Positions 47,831-58,524 of a stretch of 64,000 nt of DNA are shown piece after piece. Both the position numbers and the translations under genes were made by a program. This DNA is from Ailurus styani (taxonomy: Eukaryota > Chordata > Mammalia > Carnivora > Ailuridae). The stretch spans positions 797,703 through 861,702 of the forward strand of contig LNAC01000102.1 in NCBI GenBank assembly GCA_002007465.1, given 5' to 3'. A model generated the notes under the pieces. It made no database searches, was not told the DNA's origin, and was given only the letters and a program-made list of their open reading frames with translations. The first letter of the stretch is position 1. Each line of letters opens with the position of its first letter.

Positions 47831-48890
47831 CTGACTTCCAGGGCTCTACAGCTCAGCAAGGTAGACAGGCATATCCGAGAGTCCACCTATTCCAGTGTCT
47901 TCCTCCCTTTCTGCTTCTACCAACTTCTCCCACAAAGCCCCAACCTCTTTTGCTACCATCCGCCTGCCCATCTGCCACCTAGGAAAGCTCCCCGCAAATG
48001 TTTTGCAAGCATCAAAATTCAGTGTTCAGTTTCAGAGTCATGATAATCACTTTCTTCACTCACCTTCATTAGACACAGAGATCCTGGCTCTTCTCTACCG
48101 CCCTTCCCCTAGATCTGGGGTGAGATGTTTGCAGAGGATATTGTCCACCCATCAATTCAACTTGGTGTCTCATATTTCTTTTCCCTTTGACTCCCAGACT
48201 CAAAATACTCTACATTCGTCATGCAAATCTGAAAGAGTCTAAGACAGGGCTGGCAAATACGTGGTATAAACCCTAGTCCTCCCTCCTCTGGTGCCAGACC
48301 AGACATCAACAGTCAATCACACTGTTTGTTTCCCAGCTGATCCCAAACAAAGCTCCAAAACCCCTCTCCAAGGTTCACCATCCATCAGTCAAAGCTGTCA
48401 TTTGGGATGAAATCTACCTGCTAAGTATAGGAAGCCTTATATCAAACCAGGACTCTAAATTCATATACTGGGTACAGCAAAGAATAGTGACCAACTGCAT
48501 AGTAGTAAGCACTCCATAGGTTAATGAATAACTATGGTTTAGGGCCTCATACACGACATGCTGTGTACCTGTAAAATGATCAAAAATTACAAAACTAAGT
48601 GATTTATTTGGGGGAATGAACTCAAATTGTAATGCTCTTATTGATTATTCAATTCAAACTTCAAATTTCAGTGAAAAAACAACAACAACAAAACTCTTTA
48701 TACTTAAATTTATTTAAAACTCAAAAATTATGCCAGCATGCATCCTTGGCTTAAGAAGTACTATATACTATACATAATTTCTTTGATGATTAAAGATCTT
48801 ACATGATCCAAGGTTATAATTTTTTAATTGTTGTTTTTTTTTTTACTGCTATTACTACTTGCTGCTGTTGATAAGGATATAACAGAGATA
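47831..48890. other. intron 1 segment, no recognised element
   Basis: About 1 kb unassigned. A poly(T) run lies at 48833-48843. Confidence 0.35.
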
Positions 48891-48894
48891 ATAG

Positions 48895-49125
48895 ATAATA
48901 TGCACTGAGTACTTACTATGTACCTGGCACTCTGCTTAATACCTCCTATGGAAGACCTATTTATTCAGTTCCCAAAGCAGTCATATACAGAAGGTACTGT
49001 TCCTATCCCATTTTTCCAAAGAAGAGTCTGAGGTTACTTGCCTAAGACCACGTCCTTCATCAATGGCAAAGCCAGGATTTAAACAGCCCCTGCCTTAACC
49101 ATGAGACTATACCACCTTCCAATGA
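48895..49125 (+). repeat. MIR, nearly full length
   Basis: TGAGTACTTACTATGTACCT, GGCACTCTGCTTAATACC, GAGGTTACTTGCCTAAGACC, AGCCAGGATTTAAACAGC and CTTAACCATGAGACTATACC are in MIR order. Confidence 0.85.
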
Positions 49126-50440
49126 TAGATAACCCGTGGATAGGGCAAAAGTAGGTGCTTGGCTTGAATATAAGCTAATTCCAGAATTAAGGAAACCAGC
49201 AAATGTTCAACTGAAACACTGACTTTGGCTACTAAGTAGTTTATCATAAAAGGTCAGTGCAACCCGAAACTCCTGTCAATAGGGGACCCAGGCTTGTGGA
49301 AGTGGCCAATTCCCATTCAAAGAACTATCCTAATGAATGTAATTACCAAAGCAGACAACTAGTAAGCATCAAATCACATGGGAATGTCGTGAATGAAGAA
49401 GACCATACTCCCACTCCTTGTGTAACACCGAAACGAAAACACACTAACTCAAAAGCTATGTTGGTTGTGTTGCTTTGGGTTTTCTGTTTTGCTTTGCTTT
49501 GTTTTCAATATAGGATTGGTATGCAGTACTAGCTGCTGATTTTAACTGTACTTGTGTTTACCAAATACCACTGACTGACCTGTCAAGCAAGTCACTTAAT
49601 TGGGTCTCCCTTCTTCTCAGCCCTCTACTCCCAAATCCACTAGGCCCAAGTTGACACAAAGCCAATTCCAGATCCGAGCCATCACTGGTAGGAAATAGAA
49701 AACACATCCTGAAGTACCTAACACCCTTTGCCCTCGGTCACAGCCAGCATTCCATTTCCGGCTTCAGGAGCTCTGGAGCCCAGGGGCAGAGGGCCCACAA
49801 AGGTCTGCAATGAGGCAGACACACCCTGATATACACCACGCCCTGCCCTTCCACTTTCAGGGCCAGTTCCAGGAAACACCCTTTGGGGTTTTTCCAGGTG
49901 CTGAGCCAGCCCAGAAGAGTTCGGTCCCTTCAGGAATGAATAAGCTATCGATGGTAACAGAGGGGACCAGATCCAGGGGACCAACCACACTGTTCTAGTC
50001 TCCAGGGGCTGCAGCGGTTTGAAAGTACCTGGGTTGGTTGGTAGGGGGCCGCCTCTCTGCCAGCGTCTAGTTCAGCTTTCAGTCCTACAGCAAAGCCGTC
50101 ATGAGCCCAGAAGGCGCTTTTCCTAGGTTGATTTCTTTTTTAGAGTTCAGAAAAAAATAATCAAACATAAAAGAAATAACAACACTTTCAGTTACCATAG
50201 TTCAGTTCCTGAGTAATTAGTCAGTGCTGGCAGATACTCAGATAAGCCTATTTTTGAAAGAGGACAGACAAAAGGGAGGCTACATGGCCTCAGAGGACAT
50301 TGCTGGGCTTCGGCTGCTTGTTGGCCTCTGATCTCCAAACCCTACCTCTCTCAGCCCCGCCCCGCAACCACCCCCCATTCCAAGCAATACTGATCGCTAA
50401 GGGGCTCAACAATCACTCAACAGAAAGGCTCAAGGACATG
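49126..50440. other. intron 1 segment, no recognised element
   Basis: GC-rich at 49730-50050. Opposed ORFs at 49718-49998 have no known relatives. Confidence 0.35.
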
Positions 50441-50445
50441 CTTTC

Positions 50446-50565
50446 ATTTTTTTTTTAAGATTTTATTTATTTGAGAGAGAGTGAGAGAATCTCAAGTAGA
50501 CCCCCTGCTGACCGCTGAGAGGAAGTCAGTCCCACGCTTAACCAACTGAGCCACTCAGGTGCTCC
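50446..50565 (-). mobile_element. CAN-SINE with internal deletion
   Basis: Reverse tail AAGATTTTATTTATTTGAGA and head complement GAGCCACTCAGGTGCTCC, but only about 120 bp in all; most of the middle is lost. Confidence 0.85.
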
Positions 50566-50569
50566 TCGA

Positions 50570-51040
50570 TGACGTGTTTTTAAACAAAGACTAGAAAAAG
50601 GACCCCCAAAAAACAACTGTATGTAATCAGAAGTGGATCTTTTCCATCAAATATTAATAAGGATTTGCCATTTCATAGGAGAAAAAAGTTGTTTTCACTA
50701 AATTTCTAATTTGGAAAGCTAAGGTCCTTTTTCACATACTGAACAGTGTAACAAAAGCTAACCACAGAAAAAGAAAGTATACAGGAATGTAATTTGAATC
50801 AGAATAACCTGTTGCTAGCTAACTCTGCAGCTACTATAGCCCCCATTAAAGCAGTTCCTACTGAAATTTTGCTGAAACCTTAAAGTTCTCCTTTTGAGGT
50901 TTTAGTTTAGAGGGTAACTTTTTTAAAAATTGAGTTAGCAACTAAAGTAATAATTTCTTGATTCCATTTTTTTAATCGGCATTTCAAAATATTTTAAACT
51001 TTCATATTTAATGATCATAAGTCACACTAATTTTTATTTT
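50570..51040. other. intron 1 segment, no recognised element
   Basis: AT-rich and unassigned. Confidence 0.35.
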
Positions 51041-51055
51041 TAAAAGTGAAACATT

Positions 51056-51267
51056 GGGCGCCTGGGTGGCTCAGTGGGTTAAAGCCTCTGTTTTCGGCTC
51101 AGGTCATGATCTCAGGGTCCTGGGATCGAGGCCCGCATCAGGCTCCCTGCTCGGCGAGGAGCCTGCTTCCCCCTCTCTCTCTCTGCCTGCTCTCTCTGCC
51201 TCCTTGTGATCTCTCTCCCTCTGTGAAATAAATAAATAAAATCTTTTAAAAAAATAAAAATAATAAT
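51056..51267 (+). mobile_element. CAN-SINE, flanked by 14-bp duplication
   Basis: Head GGGCGCCTGGGTGGCTCAGT and tail AAATAAATAAATAAAATC. The perfect duplication AAAAGTGAAACATT is at 51042-51055 and 51268-51281. Confidence 0.97.
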
Positions 51268-51401
51268 AAAAGTGAAACATTCATTAAGAATCTAGACTTT
51301 TTCTATCCTGTCATCTACTTCTAACTTTACTGAAAAAAAAACAAAGAAACAAACAAACAAAACACAATTCATTTCAGATTTGTAATAGATTAAACATGAA
51401 A

Positions 51402-51802
51402 GGGCACCTGGGTGACTCAGTCGGTTAATTGTCTGCCTCTGGGGGGTGCCTGGGTGGCTCAGTGGGTTAGGCCTCTGCCTCTGGCTCAGTTCATGGTCTC
51501 AGGGTCCTGGGATTGAGCCCCAAATCGAGTTCTCTGCTCGGCAGGGAGCCTGCTTCCTCCTCTCTCTGCCTGCCTCTCTGCCTACTTGTGATCTCTCTCT
51601 CTCTCTCTCTCAAATAAATGAGCGAAATCGTTAAAAAAAAAAAATGTCTGCCTCTGGCTCAGGTCATGATCTCGGGGTTCCTGAGATGGAGCCCCGTGTG
51701 GCTCCCTGCTCACTGGGGAGTCTGCTGCTCCCTCTCCCTCTGCCCCTCCCCCTGCTCATGCACAATCTTTCTCTCTCAAATAAATAAAGTCTTAAATAAA
51801 TA
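51402..51802 (+). mobile_element. CAN-SINE (outer) split by a second SINE
   Basis: Head GGGCACCTGGGTGACTCAGT at 51402; the body resumes at 51645 and ends AAATAAATAAAGTC. The duplication AAACATGAAA is at 51392-51401 and 51803-51812. A younger SINE fills 51443-51644. Confidence 0.95.
51443..51644 (+). mobile_element. CAN-SINE (inner) inserted in a CAN-SINE
   Basis: Head GGGGTGCCTGGGTGGCTCAG, mustelid-type 3' body, poly(A) tail. The perfect duplication TGTCTGCCTCTGG is at 51430-51442 and 51645-51657 and is outer-SINE sequence, which fixes the order of insertion. Confidence 0.96.
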
Positions 51803-51862
51803 AAACATGAAAAAAATCTGAAGAAGTAGTATTATTTAATTTGGTATCTCATACTGCTTCTT

Positions 51863-52061
51863 TTTTTTTTTTTAAAGATTTATTTATTTATTTCACAGAG
51901 GGAGAGAGTTCACAAGGAGGCAGAGAGGCAGGCAGAGAGAGAGGGGGAAGCAGGCTCCCCGCTGATCAGAGAGCCCGATGAGGGCCTCAATCCCAGGACC
52001 CTGAGATCATGACCTGAGCCGAAAGAAGAGGCTTTAACCCACTGAGCCACCCAGGCGCCCT
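51863..52061 (-). mobile_element. CAN-SINE, flanked by 16-bp duplication
   Basis: Reverse tail AAAGATTTATTTATTTATTT and head complement GAGCCACCCAGGCGCCC. The perfect duplication TCTCATACTGCTTCTT is at 51847-51862 and 52062-52077. Confidence 0.97.
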
Positions 52062-52269
52062 TCTCATACTGCTTCTTATTAAACTTTTTTTTTTCACCAC
52101 ACTTGTTTTCCTTTTGTTTTGACCAAAAAAAATGAAAAACATAGAAAAAGACGGGATTCAAACAGTCTTAAATTCCTGCAATATGAAAACCACATTATAT
52201 TCCATATTATAAATACTTGTCAAAATTTCATTTTCTCAAATAGAAATGTTTATTAGAAGTATCCCAATA

Positions 52270-52456
52270 CATGGCTCAGGGGGTTAAAGCTTCTGCCTTC
52301 GGCTCAGGTCATGATCTCAGGGTCCTGGGATCGAGCCCTGCGTAGGGCTGCCTGCTCAGCAGGGAGCCTGCTTCCTCCTCTCTCTCTCTGACTGCCTCTC
52401 TGCCTACTTATGATCTCTCTGTCAAATAAATAAATAAAATCTTAAACAAAAAAGAA
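52270..52456 (+). mobile_element. CAN-SINE, 5'-truncated
   Basis: Begins ATGGCTCAGGGGGTTAAAGC, lacking the first dozen bases of the head. The 3' body and AAATAAATAAATAAAATC tail are intact. Confidence 0.93.
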
Positions 52457-52649
52457 AAACTGAGGTCAAGTCTTCAGTTGGAATATTGCTAAATCTCCCT
52501 TCCTACAACAGAACTTATATATTAACTGCAATTCCATACAATTCCATATCCAGTGGCTAACTTTAAGATTCAAGAAATGTGCCTACAGTCTTTATAATTA
52601 AAGGGAGAAATTCCATTAATTAGTGTTTCTATTTCAACCCTCATACTCC

Positions 52650-53086
52650 ATGTTGCTACAAGTTGAATTGTGCTCCCCCCAAAATGTTGAAATTCTGACC
52701 CCTAGTACCTATGAATGTGACTTTATTTGGAAATAGGATCTTTGTAGATGATCAATTAAGATGAAGTCATTAGGGTAGGCTCTATTGAACAGGACTGTGT
52801 CCTTATAAAAAGAAGAAATCTGGACACTGTGACAGACACAGACCCAAGGAGAACACCATGTGAACATGAAGGCAGATATCAAAATGATATATCTACATGG
52901 CAAGGAATGTCAAAGCTTGTCACCAAAGCATCAGAAGGTAGGAAGCATGGAACAGTCTCCCTCTCAGCCCTAAGAAGGAGGCAACCCTGCCAACACCTTG
53001 ATCTAGCTTCCAGAACTGTGAGACAAATTCCTGTTAAGTCCCCGATTTTGGTACTTTGTTATGGCAGCCCTTAGGAAATTAATGCA
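52650..53086 (+). mobile_element. MLT1-like solo LTR (MaLR relic)
   Basis: Starts TGTTGCTACAAGTTGAATTG and ends AGGAAATTAATGCA (TG...CA). Interior ATGTGACTTTATTTGGAAAT, GTCCTTATAAAAAGAAGAAA, CAACACCTTGATCTAGCTTC and CCAGAACTGTGAGACAAATT follow the MLT1 consensus closely. About 437 bp, solo. Confidence 0.87.
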
Positions 53087-53089
53087 CTT

Positions 53090-53395
53090 GCCTTCCCTTA
53101 CAATCACATCCTTGTTCTTGCACCCCCAACTTACTCTTGCTTCTCCTGGTCATTTCTTATATGCTCTCACTTCCCTAACCTCACTCCACACCCTGATTTG
53201 CCAATGCTCTTCAGCATCATTTCTCATCGAGGATACCTCTGCCATTTTGCAAGGGCAGTCCTCATGGGGGACTATCCAGCACACTACAGGATGTCAAGCA
53301 TCCCTGGTACTCATTCCCCCAGTGTGTCATAGTACCCACAGAGGAGAACTGCTCTGGAAACTGCCAGCTGGAATTTGACTCAGGATCCCACCATC
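53090..53395. other. intron 1 segment, no recognised element
   Basis: May contain weak L2-like text; unassigned. Confidence 0.3.
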
Positions 53396-53397
53396 TA

Positions 53398-53497
53398 CTG
53401 TGTCTGATCTCATCAGGGCAGTTAACTTCAGCTTCTCCATCTGTAAAATGGGAACAAATAACCACCTTGCCCTGTGACTCTGAAACTTCAGTGAGTT
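53398..53497 (+). repeat. MIR 3' fragment
   Basis: TTAACTTCAGCTTCTCCATC, TGTAAAATGGGAACAAATAA and TGAAACTTCAGTGAGTTAAA fit the MIR core and tail. Confidence 0.7.
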
Positions 53498-53508
53498 AAA
53501 GAGGCTAA

Positions 53509-53731
53509 GGAGCACGCCTAGGTGGCTCAGTAGGTTAGGTGCCAGCTGAGGTCATGATCTCGGTGTCCTGGGATGGAGCCCTACATCAGGCTGTGCTCAG
53601 GCTGTGCTCAGTCTGCTTGTCCAGCTCCTTTGCCCTCTGCCCCTCCCCCTGGCTCATGTTTGCGGCTCGTGGGCATGACTGCGCACTTTCTCTCTCTCTC
53701 AAATAAATAAAATCTTAATAAATAAATAAAT
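53509..53731 (+). mobile_element. CAN-SINE with (AAAT)n tail
   Basis: Head AGCACGCCTAGGTGGCTCAG, body with an internal duplicated AGGCTGTGCTC, tail AAATAAATAAATAAATAA. Flanks AAAGAGGCT (53498-53506) and AAATAGGCT (53732-53740) may be the duplication. It abuts a MIR. Confidence 0.9.
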
Positions 53732-53741
53732 AAATAGGCTG

Positions 53742-54855
53742 ATGACCCAGGCTTACCCTCACCAGCTTCTTCTGGCATAAGAATCACGTAGGAATTACTG
53801 CCCAGTCTTAGTCTATTCTACATGGTCATATCCTGACTTCAGCTGCCTTGGAACTCCTTGCCAGGGCTCCTCACACAGTGAAGCTTCACTGAATACATTC
53901 TGTGGAGCTGCAACAGCTTCACTGGTTATTACATGATTAAAATAGTTATGTCATGCAAACTAGTAGGGTATGTCTTTTACAGCTGCAAAGATCCAGACAA
54001 CTTTGAGCTAGTCTCTATGAGTTCCGCCAGCTACTCTTATCCCATTTGAAAATATAGCAGCGGCCCTGGGCAAAGCTCTGTTTTCCAACTTTGCTTCCAA
54101 TTTCTTTGTATCTTTTCCTCCCAGAGATGGTCCCTCTCCAGTATCCAAGGATATACCATTCATTTCACCGTGCTCCATGTCAACACTGCCCAAGCTCACA
54201 TCAGCCCTACATTCTCCTTGTTTAAATGGTTTGTATCCCAAGTCTTTGAGCTGTAGAGAGTTAGCACTGATTTGTGCCATAAGGCTGGTGTTTAAGTCTT
54301 TCTCCTGGCCCTGCATACACCTACCACCTAATAGCACCTAACACAAAGCCTGGTGCTTAGCAGGTTTTCAATGACTGATGAATGGAAGAGTCAATCAAGG
54401 CATGAATGAATGTATTGCTGAATGAATAGAGGAATGAATACATTCAGGAGTCAGGAGGCCTGGTGTACATTTAACCCTTCCTTAGCTCTCCAGTAACTGA
54501 CATAAATGACTCCAGGGTAAGCCAATTGATCTCTTATGCCCAAATTTCCTTCTCCGTGACTTTAGGTGGTTGGACATCGCAGGAAAACTGCTTTAGGTTT
54601 TCTTCCAGCTCAACTGAGCCCAGAAACTTTAACGAAGAGTGAAAGATTGTATTTATTTTTTTGAGAAATTTTAGTCAAGGCAAGCACAGGGGTAAAGATT
54701 TTTCCAAAATCACATAGCAGGGGTCCCTCCCTGCCAGAGAGTCCCTTGTTACCTGGGGACAAAGGCTCTAGACAGCGTGCAAGCTGCAGATACTGAAGAC
54801 ATCTCTGAGATGCTGAGCACTGCAGAATTTGTAATGGGCTTCTTGCAGGAACCGA
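53742..54855. other. intron 1 segment, no firm element
   Basis: A possible L2 3' phrase lies at 54325-54385 (AAAGCCTGGTGCTTAGCAGG). The minus ORF 54008-54337 has no known relative. Confidence 0.35.
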
Positions 54856-54859
54856 AAGT

Positions 54860-55310
54860 CCACCCTGTCCGCTTTCTGTCCTCTTCTACCCAAAACTCCT
54901 CTCTTTCCAGCCTAAACAAGGTGGGCCCCGCACTCCCTCCTGGGCTCCAAATCTAACTCAATTCCTCTCCCTGCCATCTGCCTAAGGCTCCCACATGCAT
55001 ATTTTATGATTTCTGGCACATTTCCTCCTTATCGGACATCCTGCGATATATCCCTCTGCCCCTATATTATTTCTATCTCTGATAATGTGTTCTGAAAGAG
55101 CAATTGTCCTTGGGCTGTCCTTTATTACTGGTGGCTTTAGCTTTCCTATCTTATCTCCCCACCCGGTCCCCACCTAAATTTCTTGAGGGCAGAGACCACA
55201 TCCTCTGTTCTCCTCCAGTTCCCCACATGAACAAGGACAGAGCTGGGAAAGCAGCAGACCCCTAGAAAATACTTGCTGAATGAATAAAATAATGAATGAA
55301 TAAAATAATT
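54860..55310 (+). repeat. L2 3' end
   Basis: TTTCTTGAGGGCAGAGACCA, CTCCAGTTCCCCACATGAAC and AAATACTTGCTGAATGAATA are the L2 terminus; the pyrimidine-rich left part fits L2 further 5'. Confidence 0.65.
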
Positions 55311-57425
55311 GACAGATTTCAATGTTTTTAAATTTAACAGTCATATTAATATACTTCCTGAATAAAGTTACCAGGATACCCCCTTCCAGGTATACAAAGA
55401 GAATAAATTAAATTCTAAAATGGCACTTCTGGAATATACTATTTTCTAAGGACTGAAATAAATATCCTTCACTACAATATGAATGAGAGCAACATTATCA
55501 GCTGCATAAGAAATTTGCTTTTTTAGGTATCCATAGCATAATAATGTGGCACGTCTTTTATTTCCTAGTAAAAGCAAATTTTACCTGGAGCTGGGGTGGA
55601 TAAAAGGGCAACCATCCATCCCTTGGCGTTAATTATTCCAAATAGCACGGTTATGTGTTGAAGCTGGAGAATTCAGGGAAGTCAGACAAAATATGAGGAT
55701 TTTTCTCTAAATACACTGTTTAAATCTACTGCTGATTGGGGCAAAACACCTTTTTGGAAATACCAGGGACTCACTTACCAAAGTCAATTTCTAGTTACAT
55801 TCCTTCCTTGTGGTTTAATAAACTTCAGCTAGAACCAAATTGATTTGGAGATCAAGTTATTTGTTCTCCCATGCACTTGCTAGTCACAGTTGGTCACCAA
55901 ATAAAACAGCACCAATGGTCAACACAACACTGCTGGAGGGAAAACATTATGGCTATGCCATCAAAGCTTAATATAGCCAAATGTTATATGCCCCATTAAC
56001 CTCCCCAGGCCAACAATTAACCTAAACAACTTCATTATCTCTAAGAAATCATTATTCTTGCATATAAGCATACACTTATCATCACCAAAAGTACCAACAG
56101 TACATTATTACAGAAAAACTGAGTATTAAGAAATAATATTGTAATTGGAGAGACTTATTAAGGTTTGTCTGAGACCTAAAAAAGTTAGGTCCATTAAAAT
56201 AGATAATTACTGTTTATGGGTTGAATGTATGGGATATCAAATTATGTCTTCCAGCTCAAATCACACCATGTCAGAACACATACTACCAGGCACGGCAGTG
56301 AGGGAAGCTGAGACATTACAGTAAAACACCAAAGGACAAGAATAAACTCAGTTTGAGGCTAATATGTTTATGAATTTAAAGTTAAAAAAAAAAAGCCGTT
56401 ACAAGGATTTATCCACATTTACACAACTGATGAAATCAGAACAGCTTAAAGCTAGAATGTAATTCTGAGTCATACATCACAACCCTTCACTCTACAGAAG
56501 AGAACTCAGGCAGGGATGGAGCCCCTTATCCAAGCTTACACCACCAGCCAGATCCTGCATTAAAATTTAGGTCTCTTAAGTCCAGCTTAATGTGCAAAAC
56601 ACATAACAGTAAATTTAAAAATTACAAAAGGACATAGGCAGACAATAAATACTTGTTAATGGATTTGAGGACATAGACATGCACAGTTCCAGAACTATCT
56701 TGGTATATTACCTGCTGACAGGATAAGCCAAGAAATTACCTAAAGTTTTGACTTTGACTTGTCCATCATAACCTAGGCTTCTTAATACTACAGATCAGCC
56801 CTTCCATAATCAATAAAATGCTATTACAACAATTATTGAAGCATACAAGTTGGTGGTGAAACCAAAAGCTTTCGTGCATTCTTACGAAATGCATTTGAAA
56901 AAAATCTATCCACAAAATAATATAGGTTTCCTGATACATGAAGTGTAGTTCAGTGGATAAATCTGTAAAAGAAAGGTATGACTAAGCAACCACAAATAAC
57001 TAGAATACCAAAACTCCAGGAGTATGGGGACCACCACCACATGGCTGCATATAAAGATAAGGCAGAGTTTCCCACTATTGTTCCTAATGAAAAAGGGTCT
57101 TTTTGTACTATGGTGTTAATTTCTTTCTAAATAAAAGTCTCCACGGTTATAAGGATTTACAAACAATATTTTATTCCATCCTCCATTCCACCTGCTTCAG
57201 AAACAAATTTGGGGACAATCTGGTTGTTACTGGGCAGACAATTGACCAGATCAAATTTAAGCAATCAGTATGGCACTTTTGATGTATTTGATTATGTATC
57301 TCACCAAGGAACCTCTTAAATCTATAGCTTAACTCTTACTAAGGAGACCAAGTCTTAATAACCATGTAAAACACGTCTTACTCTGTGGGCTATCAAGTAT
57401 ACTACTGAATTTTTCCTTACAGTCT
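55311..57425. other. intron 1, exon 1-side unique segment
   Basis: About 2.1 kb with no SINE and no repeat I can name, notable against the SINE-dense region to its left. Confidence 0.4.
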
Positions 57426-57459
57426 GACACCTCACTATGTAACCTCTCTTCTTCCTTAA

Positions 57460-57487
57460 AAACAAAAACAAAAACAAAAACAAAAAC
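57460..57487. repeat. (AAAACA)n microsatellite
   Basis: Four to five hexamer units of AACAAA type. Confidence 0.85.
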
Positions 57488-58221
57488 CATCAAGAATATC
57501 GACCAAACAAAACAGCTTAAAATAATTAGAGACCACAATTTATACATCCTCAAGATGAAACTGACCATGGCACTACAAGGGTAAAGAAACCAAACATACA
57601 CACTTACATAAAGATTTAAAAATATTCATAGCATCCAAGGTAGGAAAAAAAAAAAAGACAAAACAAAATCCTGGCACGAAAGGACAAACCTAGTTTACAG
57701 TTCTATTTGCACAGGTATAAAACTAAAGAAATGTACTGGGTGGCGAGGAAGGGAGGGTGAAGAGCAATTACTACTGAAACTTGTTCAGGAGCTAGGTAGC
57801 TAAGCAGCCTAGATAAAAGCTGGTTATACAAAATATAAGCAGGCTGAATGTCCCAAATCGGGAAGAACTAGCACCAAGGTAAGCAGGACCCCCGCAGCTC
57901 CCAGACTACCCCTTCCCCAAATTCCCGAGCCGCAATACTGGAGCTGGGGGCTTCCCCGCAGACTCCATTTTCCCGCAGCGCAGTCTCCTCCTCAGGGCCC
58001 GTGGGTGAGCTGGGGTCCCCCACCCACCTGTGCTCCCCGCCCTTTTCATTGTTGTGCAAGTGTGATGGATCACCTGCCCGGCGCGGGCTCCCGCGTCCGG
58101 ACGCGCTGCGCACCGACACACGCAGCGGCGAGCGGGGCGCGCCTCCCGCAGGACCCGCGCCCGGCGCCCGCGACCCCCGGAGTCCCGACCCCGGCCCGCT
58201 GCCAGGACCCGCAGTGCTCAC

Positions 58222-58266
58222 CGCCACGAAACCCGAGGAGGAGGCGATGAACACGCGGATCACCAT
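58222..58266 (-). CDS. SH3BGRL2: SH3BGRL2 coding exon 1 (residues 1-15)
   Basis: Translates as MVIRVFIASSSGFVA and ends in GCG followed by the donor gtgagcac. The start codon has a strong context: A at -3 and G at +4 (AGGATGG). No upstream ATG occurs on the minus strand in the adjoining 200 nt, so there is no upstream ORF to compete. The segment is the first beta strand of the thioredoxin-like fold and its following turn, where redox-active relatives would carry a CXXC; here the residues are serines, so a classical glutaredoxin reaction is not expected. The open frame continues past the donor into GC-rich intron, giving a spurious longer ORF (57868-58266) that should be ignored. The exon lies inside a CpG island. 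Confidence 0.95.
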
Positions 58267-58344
58267 CCTCTCGCACGCCGAACGGACAGTCGGCCCCCGC
58301 GGGCTCGGGGCTGGCGGGGACGCGGAGGCAAAACTCGACTGAGA

Positions 58345-58365
58345 GCCGCCGCCGCCGCCGCCGCC
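58345..58365 (-). repeat. SH3BGRL2: (GGC)7 trinucleotide run in probable 5' UTR
   Basis: Seven perfect GCC units on the plus strand, read as GGC in the transcript, about 80 nt upstream of the start codon. Confidence 0.9.
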
Positions 58366-58460
58366 GCTGGGCAGAGCGCTCGGGTCGGGGAGGATCGCGG
58401 GGACCTGACTCCCTCCCGCCGGTCAGCAGATAAAAGCCCGGAGCCTCCCGGCCGCTGGCC

Positions 58461-58494
58461 GAGGGAGGAGGGGGAGGGGAGGAGGAGGAGGGAA
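58461..58494 (+). repeat. purine tract (GGA/GGGA-rich)
   Basis: GAGGGAGGAGGGGGAGGGG and GAGGAGGAGGAGGG form an uninterrupted G/A strand in the promoter, able in principle to form a triplex or quadruplex. Confidence 0.85.
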
Positions 58495-58504
58495 CAGGCC
58501 GCGG

Positions 58505-58524
58505 GGCGTGATGGGAGTTGTAGT
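58505..58524 (-). promoter_or_regulatory. ZNF143/THAP11-type site
   Basis: The minus strand reads ACTACAACTCCCATCACGCC, close to the known promoter motif ACTACAANTCCCAG. It lies about 240 bp upstream of the start codon inside the CpG island. Confidence 0.7.

Noticed and set aside
57868..58266. 132-codon minus-strand ORF starting at the SH3BGRL2 ATG
   Set aside because: Only the first 15 codons are exonic; the remainder reads past a good donor into intron 1.
58428..58437. TATA box for SH3BGRL2
   Set aside because: AGATAAAAGC is on the plus strand, facing away from the gene.
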